DNA from: Candidatus Peregrinibacteria bacterium | GTDB lineage: Bacteria; Patescibacteriota; Gracilibacteria; UM-FILTER-43-11 | Length of the DNA: 12,828 nucleotides | Direction: 5' to 3' | Assembly (NCBI GenBank): GCA_016220125.1 | Contig: JACRIF010000107.1 | Span: 1-12,828 of the forward strand | Part shown: in pieces, positions 5,942 to 10,829 of the stretch | Layout: the number at the start of each line of letters is the position of its first letter | How positions within the stretch are numbered: position 1 is the first letter of the stretch | Made by a program: the position numbers and the translations under genes | The notes under the pieces: generated by a model | Database searches by the model: none | What the model saw: the letters and a program-made list of their open reading frames with translations, nothing else | Told to the model about the DNA's origin: nothing

Positions 5942-7849
5942 TTACTTGTCGTCGTCCACCACCTCTCCCTCCACCGCGTCGTCCCCGTCTTTCTTGTTGT
6001 GGTCCTTCACCTTCACATCATCATCGGTCGGTTTCGATTCGGGTTGGACGTTCTTGTAAATTTCGGTGCCGATTTTCTGCGCCTCTTGCTCCAGCTCCTC
6101 GGTCGCCTTCTTGAGCGCCTCCGGGGTGGCGTCTTTGTCCTTGAGCAAATCCTTGAGCGCGTTGATCTTTTCGTTCACCGGTTTCTTCAAATCGGCGGGG
6201 ATCTTGGCGTCGTTGTCGCGCATCATTTTTTCCAATTGGAACACGATTCCGTCGGCCTTGTTGCGGGTTTCGACCGCCTCCTTTTTCTTCTTGTCCTCGT
6301 CGGCGTGCAACTCGGCCTCCTTGCGCATCTTTTCCACTTCCTTGTCGGAAAGTCCGCTGGAGCCCTGGATGGTGATTTTCTGCGTTTTGCCCGTGCCCTT
6401 GTCCTTGGCGGTCACATTCAGGATGCCGTTGGCATCGATATCGAAGCTGACCTCGACCTGGGGCACGCCGCGCGGGGCGGGCGGGATGCCATCCAAAATG
6501 AAACGTCCGAGCGATTTGTTGTCGGCAGCCATTTCGCGTTCGCCCTGCACAATGTGGATGTCCACGCTGGGCTGGCTGTCGCTCGCGGTGCTGAACACCT
6601 GTGACTTCGAAGTCGGGATGGTGGTGTTGCGCTCGATGACCGGGGTGGCGATGCCGCCCAAGGTTTCCACGCTCAAGGTGAGCGGGGTCACATCGAGAAG
6701 CAACAAGTCCTTCACATCGCCCATCAGCACACCTCCCTGAATGGCGGCGCCCACGGCAACCACCTCATCGGGATGCACGCCTGTGGGGGGCTCTTTTTTG
6801 AACAGTTGGCGGGCGATCTCGACCACGGCGGGCATGCGGGTCATGCCTCCGACCATGACCACCTCGTCGATCTGGCCGATGTCCAATTTGGCGTCTTTCA
6901 TGGCCTTCTTGCAGGGCTCCTTGGTGCGCTCCAGAAGCGTGTGGCACAATTCCTCCATTTTGGAGCGGGAAAGCTTGAGGTTTAAATGCTTGGGGCCGCT
7001 GGCGTCGGCGGTGATGAACGGCAGGTTGATGTCGGTCTCTTGCGCGGCGGAAAGTTCGATCTTGGCTTTCTCGGCGGCTTCCTTCAGGCGTTGAACGGCC
7101 ATCATATCCTTGCTCAGGTCGATGCCGTCGCTTTTTTTGAATTCGGAAACCAGCCAGTCCATGATGTGCTGGTCGAAATCATCGCCTCCCAAATGCGTGT
7201 CGCCGTTGGTGGAAATGACTTCGAACACGCCGTCGCCCAAATCCAAGACGGAAACGTCGAAGGTGCCTCCACCCAAGTCGAACACGACCACTTTCATGTT
7301 CTTGCCCTTCTTGTCCAAGCCATAGGCCAGGGCGGCGGCCGTGGGCTCGTTGATGATGCGTTTCACGTCGAATCCGGCGATCTTGCCGGCATCCTTGGTG
7401 GCTTGGCGCTGGCTGTCGTTGAAATAGGCGGGAACGGTGATGACCGCTTCGGTCACCGGCTGGCCCAAAAACGCCTCGGCGTCGGCCTTCAATTTTTGAA
7501 GCACGCGCGCCGAAATCTCGGCGGGCTGGTACCATTTGCCGTTCATATGAATTTCAACTCCGCCATCCTTGCCGGCGCGGGTTTCGTACGGAAGTTTCTT
7601 GATCTCGTCCTGAACCTCCTCGAACTTGTGCCCGATCAGGCGCTTGGCCGAGTAGATGGTGTTTTTGGGGTTCGTCACCGACTGTCGGCGCGCGATCACG
7701 CCCACAAGGCGATCCGTGTCCTTTTCGGACACGACCGAGGGGGTGGTGCGGTTGCCTTCGGCATTCGGGATGACCACGGGCTCTCCGCCTTCCATCACGG
7801 ACATGCAGGAGAAGGTGGTTCCGAGGTCGATTCCAATAATTTTACCCAT
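5942..7849 (-). CDS. dnaK: Molecular chaperone DnaK (Hsp70)
   Basis: ATP-driven chaperone that binds hydrophobic peptides, cycling with a J-protein and GrpE in the cytoplasm. The 635-aa product is full length. All three Hsp70 signatures are present: IDLGTTFS (7-14), [14 protein letters not shown] (189-202) and [13 protein letters not shown] (330-342). [11 protein letters not shown] sits at 167-177, the interdomain linker [10 protein letters not shown] at 378-387, then the beta substrate-binding domain (about 390-500), the helical lid and a very acidic, disordered tail from about 605. The ATG at 7849 is the universal Hsp70 start, yet it has no Shine-Dalgarno sequence. Expression is from a sigma-70 promoter carrying CIRCE, so HrcA repression with heat induction is expected. 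grpE lies 147 nt upstream; no dnaJ follows. Confidence 0.99.
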   Translation of the reverse strand: MGKIIGIDLGTTFSCMSVMEGGEPVVIPNAEGNRTTPSVVSEKDTDRLVGVIARRQSVTNPKNTIYSAKRLIGHKFEEVQDEIKKLPYETRAGKDGGVEIHMNGKWYQPAEISARVLQKLKADAEAFLGQPVTEAVITVPAYFNDSQRQATKDAGKIAGFDVKRIINEPTAAALAYGLDKKGKNMKVVVFDLGGGTFDVSVLDLGDGVFEVISTNGDTHLGGDDFDQHIMDWLVSEFKKSDGIDLSKDMMAVQRLKEAAEKAKIELSAAQETDINLPFITADASGPKHLNLKLSRSKMEELCHTLLERTKEPCKKAMKDAKLDIGQIDEVVMVGGMTRMPAVVEIARQLFKKEPPTGVHPDEVVAVGAAIQGGVLMGDVKDLLLLDVTPLTLSVETLGGIATPVIERNTTIPTSKSQVFSTASDSQPSVDIHIVQGEREMAADNKSLGRFILDGIPPAPRGVPQVEVSFDIDANGILNVTAKDKGTGKTQKITIQGSSGLSDKEVEKMRKEAELHADEDKKKKEAVETRNKADGIVFQLEKMMRDNDAKIPADLKKPVNEKINALKDLLKDKDATPEALKKATEELEQEAQKIGTEIYKNVQPESKPTDDDVKVKDHNKKDGDDAVEGEVVDDDK

Positions 7850-7879
7850 AAAATTAGTTTTAAGTTTAGTGGAATGAAA

Positions 7880-7906
7880 TTAGCACTCAACATTATAGAG
7901 TGCTAA
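7880..7906 (-). promoter_or_regulatory. CIRCE element (HrcA operator) of dnaK
   Basis: Exact match to the consensus TTAGCACTC-N9-GAGTGCTAA, arms 7880-7888 and 7898-7906. HrcA, the heat-shock repressor, binds this site. The promoter's -10 occupies the 9-nt spacer, so bound HrcA would directly block RNA polymerase. No hrcA gene is in the window. Confidence 0.97.
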
Positions 7907-7920
7907 AAAAGGAGTGTCAA
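7892..7920 (-). promoter_or_regulatory. Consensus sigma-70 promoter of dnaK
   Basis: TTGACA (7920-7915), a 17-nt spacer and TATAAT (7897-7892), a perfect consensus on the minus strand. Transcription should begin near 7885, giving an AT-rich leader of about 36 nt without a Shine-Dalgarno sequence. Confidence 0.93.
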
Positions 7921-7942
7921 TATTTAATCTTAGCAGTGGGAA

Positions 7943-7989
7943 TCAGAAGTCAGAACTCAGAAATCAGCTGAATCCTGTGTCCTGAGTTC
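7943..7989. repeat. Heptamer tandem repeat and inverted repeat between grpE and dnaK
   Basis: Three tandem copies of TCAGAAN (7943-7949, 7950-7956, 7957-7963), then TCAGCTG. GAACTCAG (7953-7960) and CTGAGTTC (7982-7989) form a perfect 8-bp inverted repeat with a 21-nt loop. There is no U-tract, so it is not a typical terminator. It starts 7 nt after the grpE stop and may mark the end of the grpE message or be a dispersed repeat. Confidence 0.6.
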
Positions 7990-7996
7990 AGAGTCC

Positions 7997-8527
7997 TTAT
8001 TTGGTGCCATCCCCCACCTTCACCTTCGCCGCCTTCAGCACTTCCCCATTCACCAGATAGCCGGGGTCCAGATCCTCGATGATCACATCCTTTTCGCCCG
8101 GCCCCTGGATGAGAACCTCGTGAAATTTGAGATCCAATTTTTTGCCAACCGTTTCGATTTTGGTCACACCCAAGAGGGCGAGCGCCTTGGTCAGGTCCGA
8201 CTGGGTATGCAGCACCCCCTTGGCCCAGGCGTTTTCCTTGAGCTCTTCGGGCAAATGCTTGCAGCTCCGATCCAAATTCTCGAGCGCGGGCAAAAGCACC
8301 TTGAGCAATTCGGCGTTGGCGAATTTCACAAAACGCGCCTTGTCCTCCTCGGATCGCCGTCGGTAGTTCTGCAAATCGGCCATGCACCGGGCCAGGGCGT
8401 TGGTCAGCTCGTCCACTTTTTTGGTGCCCTCGTCTATCGCAGCGCTCTGGGGGGCGCCGGCAACGGTTTCGTCTTGGGGTGGGGGCGTGGGGGTTCCATC
8501 GTTTTGGGGGGTCTTGTCGTCGTTCAT
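7997..8527 (-). CDS. grpE: GrpE, nucleotide exchange factor of DnaK
   Basis: Dimeric co-chaperone that releases ADP from DnaK. The 176-aa product has a disordered Pro/Gln/Thr-rich N-terminus (1-33), a long helix (35-75: NALARCMADLQNYRRRSEEDK), the four-helix segment LLKVLLPALENLDRS (75-89) and the C-terminal beta domain with KFHEVLIQGPGEKDVIIEDLDPGYLVNGEVLKAAKV, a good match to the family signature. ATG 8527 is chosen; the in-frame ATG at 8611 lies inside the promoter, and residues from it would not fit the family. No Shine-Dalgarno sequence. It precedes dnaK, as in hrcA-grpE-dnaK-dnaJ operons, but the two are separated by 147 nt with a separate CIRCE promoter, and grpE itself has no CIRCE. 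Confidence 0.96.
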   Translation of the reverse strand: MNDDKTPQNDGTPTPPPQDETVAGAPQSAAIDEGTKKVDELTNALARCMADLQNYRRRSEEDKARFVKFANAELLKVLLPALENLDRSCKHLPEELKENAWAKGVLHTQSDLTKALALLGVTKIETVGKKLDLKFHEVLIQGPGEKDVIIEDLDPGYLVNGEVLKAAKVKVGDGTK

Positions 8528-8550
8528 GGGAAAGCGTCTAAAAAAATACT

Positions 8551-8575
8551 GATTCAACCCTTGTGGGTTCGAATC
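8551..8575 (-). promoter_or_regulatory. Hairpin at the 5' end of the grpE leader
   Basis: GATTCAACCC (8551-8560) pairs with GGGTT-GAATC (8565-8575) with one bulged base (8570) and a 4-nt loop: ten base pairs. On the transcript it would lie at or within a few nucleotides of the 5' end. It may protect the message or be heat-labile; either role is inference. It resembles a tRNA T-arm, but no tRNA can be completed around it. Confidence 0.5.
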
Positions 8576-8582
8576 CGTATCG

Positions 8583-8611
8583 TTTATACCAAATTTTTTT
8601 GATTGTGTCAC
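8583..8611 (-). promoter_or_regulatory. Sigma-70 promoter of grpE
   Basis: Minus strand GTGACA (8611-8606), a 17-nt spacer and TATAAA (8588-8583) with an extended -10 TGG. The start at 8527 gives a leader of about 49 nt, longer than at most genes here. Confidence 0.7.
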
Positions 8612-8732
8612 TTTTCTGCTGGGATTGCCACGAGATGAAAAATGGAAAAACAGTCGCCAGATTTTTTCGGGCTATTTTCCTAACTTAACTATTGTCACCC
8701 AATCATTTTAATCGCCTGAATCGTAGTTCCGG

Positions 8733-8760
8733 TTGCGCTTCGTCGAAAAATCATTAAAAT
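8733..8760 (+). promoter_or_regulatory. Candidate promoter of the 115-aa orphan
   Basis: TTGCGC (8733-8738), a 16-nt spacer and TAAAAT (8755-8760). ATG 8783 follows with a leader of about 15 nt. ATTTTAAT (8705-8712) and ATTAAAAT (8753-8760) form an inverted repeat spanning the promoter, a possible operator or simply AT-rich coincidence. Confidence 0.4.
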
Positions 8761-8782
8761 CCCATTTCGTTACCCCCTCCCC

Positions 8783-9130
8783 ATGTCAAATGCGTGCCTA
8801 AAATTGGTCCCAACTGAGGATGCCCGGGAAGTGTGCCAGAAGGAGGATGTCCAGGGGTTGGTTGCCAAGGGTGAAAAGATTGCGCAGGAAAAAATCGACC
8901 CATGCCCTTTGCGGGAAAAGGTGCTTGAGGATTTTGCCCAACTTCGCACGATTGTCGAATTGGCCTTGGCCAAGCAATTGGAGGTGGTCATTATCGCTCA
9001 TCGGCTGATGATGGCGATTGTGGAGGCGGGCAAGACGGGATTTCAAGAATTGTTGGCTCGCCGAGAGGCTGAGACGCGCGCCAAAATCAACCAGATTCTC
9101 GACCCGTTTGGCAATTTGGACGAGGATTAG
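8783..9130 (+). CDS. Helical orphan protein, 115 aa
   Basis: No family recognised. Soluble, largely helical product with three cysteines in the N-terminal half (C5, C18, C41), a hydrophobic helix LRTIVELALAKQLEVVIIAHRLMMAIVEAG (54-83) and a charged helix LLARREAETRAKINQILD (90-107), ending acidic (NLDED). The hydrophobic helix is interrupted by charges and is more likely a packing helix than a membrane segment. It stands alone: divergent from grpE, with tRNA-Cys 78 nt downstream. Even codon use, a promoter at the usual short distance and lack of a longer competing frame support it being real. No Shine-Dalgarno sequence. Confidence 0.7.
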   Translation: MSNACLKLVPTEDAREVCQKEDVQGLVAKGEKIAQEKIDPCPLREKVLEDFAQLRTIVELALAKQLEVVIIAHRLMMAIVEAGKTGFQELLARREAETRAKINQILDPFGNLDED

Positions 9131-9159
9131 TCCGGGGCCATGCAGGACCGATTGCGGAT

Positions 9160-9188
9160 TTGCTTTATCGGGTGGCTTTTGGTACAAA
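9160..9188 (+). promoter_or_regulatory. Promoter of tRNA-Cys
   Basis: TTGCTT (9160-9165), a 17-nt spacer and TACAAA (9183-9188) with an extended -10 TGG. Transcription would begin about 14 nt before the mature tRNA 5' end. Confidence 0.55.
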
Positions 9189-9208
9189 TGGATGGCGAAC
9201 TTATTCGG

Positions 9209-9284
9209 GGTGCCGTGGTGAAGTGGCTAACACTGCGGTCTGCAAAACCGCCATGCGTGGGTTCGACCCCCACCGGCACCTCCA
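9209..9284 (+). tRNA. trnC: tRNA-Cys (anticodon GCA)
   Basis: Full cloverleaf. Acceptor GGTGCCG (9209-9215) pairs with CGGCACC (9274-9280); discriminator T9281, as cysteinyl-tRNA synthetase requires, and an encoded CCA (9282-9284). Anticodon stem GCGGT/ACCGC with loop CTGCAAA, anticodon GCA. Five-base variable loop CATGC. T-arm GTGGG-TTCGACC-CCCAC. The last 19 bases plus three As are duplicated 206 bp downstream. Confidence 0.98.
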
Positions 9285-9287
9285 AAA
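9266..9287 (+). repeat. Left copy of 22-bp tRNA-Cys 3'-end direct repeat (att-like)
   Basis: Runs from the T-loop base A9266 through the acceptor stem and CCA and three As beyond (ends at 9287). It is identical over all 22 bases to 9472-9493. A tRNA 3' end repeated in the same orientation is the usual trace of site-specific integration. Confidence 0.8.
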
Positions 9288-9321
9288 TTGTTTTGCACCC
9301 ATTCGGGTGGAAAACAATTTT
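9284..9321 (+). terminator. Long hairpin directly after tRNA-Cys, probable terminator
   Basis: A 17-nt arm (9284-9300) and its complement (9305-9321), loop ATTC, one G-G mismatch. The stem has a GC-rich apex (CACCC/GGGTG) and an AT-rich base (AAAATTGTTTT) and ends in TTTT. The U-run is part of the stem, so it may work in both directions or be a structural part of the repeat unit. Confidence 0.55.
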
Positions 9322-9379
9322 AAAGTGATCGGAGATGGAGGGAGAACCCCTGGGTTCGCCGCGAAAAAGGAGCGACCAA

Positions 9380-9397
9380 CCCCGATGGCCATCGGGG
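9380..9397. repeat. Perfect 18-bp palindrome
   Basis: CCCCGATGGCCATCGGGG is its own reverse complement. It is the strongest two-fold symmetric site in the window and sits in the middle of the tRNA-bounded insert. It could be a binding site or the tip of a hairpin. Confidence 0.85.
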
Positions 9398-9434
9398 CGG
9401 GTAGCGACTATTTGAGCGCTCGACCTCGGAACGA

Positions 9435-9454
9435 CCCTGAGCGAAGTCGAAGGG
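9435..9454. repeat. REP-like motif
   Basis: CCCTGAGCGAAGTCGAAGGG resembles short dispersed repeats of the form CCTGAGC-N-GTCGAAGG seen in intergenic DNA of many bacteria. The ends CCCT/AGGG pair. The resemblance is from memory; only one copy is in this window. Confidence 0.45.
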
Positions 9455-9471
9455 GCGTGAGAATGTGAGAA

Positions 9472-9493
9472 ACCCCCACCGGCACCTCCAAAA
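9472..9493 (+). repeat. Right copy of 22-bp tRNA-Cys 3'-end direct repeat (att-like)
   Basis: Perfect copy of 9266-9287. The bases before it (TGAGAA) do not match the tRNA, so only the 3' end is duplicated and there is no second functional tRNA. It ends about 40 nt before the -10 of the DUF6448 gene. Confidence 0.85.
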
Positions 9494-9531
9494 CATAGAT
9501 CAAAGACGGCCAGGTTGGCTTTTTTAAAGAG

Positions 9532-9540
9532 TGGTATAAT
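9532..9540 (+). promoter_or_regulatory. Extended -10 promoter of the DUF6448 gene
   Basis: TGG followed by a consensus TATAAT (9535-9540); no good -35 at 17 nt. Extended -10 promoters can work without one. The leader to ATG 9570 is about 22 nt, AT-rich and has no Shine-Dalgarno sequence. Confidence 0.65.
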
Positions 9541-9569
9541 TTTAAAGGCTTATTTTTAATATTGAATTT

Positions 9570-10109
9570 ATGCCTCCACATTGCGATACCTTGGACGGAC
9601 CCATTGTGACCATGGCTCGAAAGGCTCTTGAGGCCGGAAACGTGGATTTGATACTGCCATACGCCCAAAAGTCGGGGGAGGGGGAAATCGTTGAGGCGTT
9701 CAAAAAAACCATGGAGGCGCGGAAGGCTGGTGGTGTTGCCAGAGAGGTGGCAGACCTTTATTTTTTCGAGACGGTGGTTCGATTGCATCGAGCCGGAGAA
9801 GGTGCGCCATTCACGGGGCTAAAGCCCGCGGGGTTGAGTGTCGGGCCCATCATTCCTTTGGCTGAAAAGGCCATTGAGACGGGTTCACCGCAAGAGTTGA
9901 TCGCCTCGTTGAAAAAAGTTGTTGATGAGGAAATCCAAAAACGATTTGACGAGATGGTACACCTTAAAAAACACGCCGCTAAAAGTGGAAGTGTGGACGA
10001 TGCCCGGGAGTACGTCGAAGCAATGTTGGGATTTCAGGTTTACTCCCATGGGCTTTACACCGTTGCGAAAGCCAAGGCCCACGAAGGTGGGCATGGCCAT
10101 GGTCATTAG
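9570..10109 (+). CDS. DUF6448 family protein with histidine-rich tail
   Basis: 179 aa. The N-terminus MPPHCDTLDGPIV, the central LYFFETVVRLHRAGEGAP (63-80) with FTGLKPAGLSVGPIIP (81-96), and KAIETGSPQEL (100-110) match the pattern I know for DUF6448, whose function is unknown. His4, Cys5, Asp6, Glu67 and His73 are polar residues in the best-conserved stretches and could form a metal or active site; this is inference. The C-terminus ends in HEGGHGHGH (171-179), a metal-binding-type tail. No signal peptide, so cytosolic. Monocistronic by layout, with its own promoter right beside the att-like repeat; the next gene is convergent. It may have arrived with, or moved next to, the integrated unit. 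Confidence 0.88.
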   Translation: MPPHCDTLDGPIVTMARKALEAGNVDLILPYAQKSGEGEIVEAFKKTMEARKAGGVAREVADLYFFETVVRLHRAGEGAPFTGLKPAGLSVGPIIPLAEKAIETGSPQELIASLKKVVDEEIQKRFDEMVHLKKHAAKSGSVDDAREYVEAMLGFQVYSHGLYTVAKAKAHEGGHGHGH

Positions 10110-10152
10110 ACCGGGGTGGAAAATTCAAGCATGCCCCCTATGAAAACGGGTC

Positions 10153-10491
10153 TTACCAAGTCTGTTCGTTTTCAATGACAAACTGTATCAGCTCCTTGAA
10201 TCGTTGGGCGTCGATGCCGAGTTGATTGGCAATGGCCAGGGTCGTATGGTTTTCCTCTTGGCTCAGGAGGGATGGATCGATTGAGAGTATTTTTGCCCGA
10301 TCATCCGTGGCATCCTTCAGGGCGTATTGCAATGCGTACGGATGCAATCTGGCAATGATGCCACCTCGCACTTTTTGGATGACCAACAGTTTGAGAACCA
10401 ATTTTTCGGAGTCGCTGAAATTGGGCAGTTGTTCCAGTTTTTTGGCAAGGGTCTCACCCGAGATAGCAAGGGGGGCAGGGTTTTTTTCCAT
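10153..10491 (-). CDS. Orphan protein, 112 aa
   Basis: No family recognised. Soluble helical protein: GETLAKKLEQLPNFSDSEKLVLKLLVIQKVRGG (12-44), then PYALQYALKDATDDRAKILSIDPSLL (51-76) and a C-terminal LANQLGI-like helical pair (86-108) ending ENEQTW. The C-terminal part (TLAIANQLGIDAQRFKELIQFV) has the feel of a helix-turn-helix but I would not assign it. The frame is open upstream to 10575, but that part includes the promoter and terminator, so ATG 10491 is chosen. It lacks a Shine-Dalgarno sequence. It stands alone, convergent with the DUF6448 gene (43-nt gap). Confidence 0.75.
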   Translation of the reverse strand: MEKNPAPLAISGETLAKKLEQLPNFSDSEKLVLKLLVIQKVRGGIIARLHPYALQYALKDATDDRAKILSIDPSLLSQEENHTTLAIANQLGIDAQRFKELIQFVIENEQTW

Positions 10492-10516
10492 AGCGCTGAG
10501 AATAATTAAGTTTAAT

Positions 10517-10545
10517 AATTTATCATAATATTTTACTGTTGTCAA
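10517..10545 (-). promoter_or_regulatory. Sigma-70 promoter of the 112-aa orphan
   Basis: Minus strand TTGACA (10545-10540), a 17-nt spacer and TAAATT (10522-10517) with an extended -10 TGA. ATG 10491 is 26 nt beyond the -10, so the leader is about 19 nt. Confidence 0.7.
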
Positions 10546-10558
10546 AAGTTCTTTGATT

Positions 10559-10592
10559 AAGAAAAAGCAGGACACAACGCCTGCTTTTTCTT
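10559..10592 (-). terminator. Strong intrinsic terminator, bidirectional in form
   Basis: AAGAAAAAGCAGG (10559-10571) and CCTGCTTTTTCTT (10580-10592) form a perfect 13-bp stem with an 8-nt loop, with A-tract and U-tract on either side. On the minus strand it would end read-through from the regulator/kinase operon (stop at 10830) just before the promoter of the 112-aa gene. Confidence 0.85.
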
Positions 10593-10617
10593 TTGAAATG
10601 ATAAGGTTGAGGGGGCT

Positions 10618-10707
10618 TTATAGGGATGGGGGAACGATCACGAATTGAAGGGTGATGCTAATCCAATCCCGGACCAGCGCTATGCCGCGCTGGGTGGCAG
10701 TTTTCAT
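10618..10707 (-). CDS. Possible small peptide ORF, 29 aa
   Basis: ATG 10707 to TAA 10618. The peptide begins MKTATQRGIALVRDW and ends with a hydrophobic stretch (ISITLQFVIVPPSL), like a small membrane peptide. No Shine-Dalgarno sequence and no clear promoter, but SD-less starts are normal here. It lies between the kinase stop and the terminator, so it could be the last cistron of that operon. May be chance. Confidence 0.25.
   Translation of the reverse strand: MKTATQRGIALVRDWISITLQFVIVPPSL
10674..10693. repeat. Perfect inverted repeat
   Basis: CCAGCGC (10674-10680) and GCGCTGG (10687-10693) with loop TATGCC. It lies inside the possible 29-codon ORF and would form a GC-rich hairpin in its early codons. 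No U-tract. Confidence 0.55.
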
Positions 10708-10829
10708 AGGGTTTGGTTTTAGGAAATAAAGGGTGCGAAGGTGGAGGGGATCCTCGCTCGACCTTGCAACCCCAGGATATCAAATGAGGTGTGATTTTTT
10801 CGTCATCGCCTTGTCGTTTTTTTGTGATT

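Larger units (their letters stand above)
9288..9471. other. 184-bp structured non-coding insert between tRNA-Cys 3'-end repeats
   Basis: No credible gene. Besides the long hairpin it holds an inverted repeat GAACCC/GGGTTC (9344-9357, 2-nt loop), an 18-bp perfect palindrome (9380-9397), two copies of a GCGAC-type motif around that palindrome, and a REP-like motif (9435-9454). It could be a deleted integrative element, a small non-autonomous mobile repeat, or the remains of a duplicated tRNA gene. No recombinase is in the window. Confidence 0.6.
10593..10829. other. Intergenic region without a confident gene
   Basis: Between the terminator and the kinase stop. It contains a possible 29-codon minus-strand ORF, an inverted repeat, and one of two copies of a 14-bp motif (TAGGGTTTGGTTTT at 10707-10720 and 10831-10844, the second in the last codons of the kinase gene). 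Nothing else is recognisable. Confidence 0.6.

Noticed and set aside
6986..7906. 306-aa plus-strand ORF, with other long plus-strand ORFs at 5999-6740
   Set aside because: Antisense shadows of dnaK; compositionally biased and running through the CIRCE element.
7943..7970. Short tandem repeats as a CRISPR fragment
   Set aside because: Unit of seven bases with no spacers; no cas genes in the window.
8551..8600. Possible tRNA 3' half (GGGTTCGAATCC followed by ...ACCA) on the plus strand
   Set aside because: The T-stem does not pair beyond two bases, no acceptor or anticodon arm can be built, and the site is explained by the grpE promoter and leader hairpin.
9140..9468. ORFs of 62 and 102 aa across the tRNA and the structured insert
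   Set aside because: They translate the tRNA, hairpins and palindrome; no protein-like signal.
10110..10152. Possible terminator between the convergent DUF6448 and 112-aa genes
   Set aside because: GGGG/CCCC and AGACC/GGTCT can pair, but only with bulges and without a U-tract.
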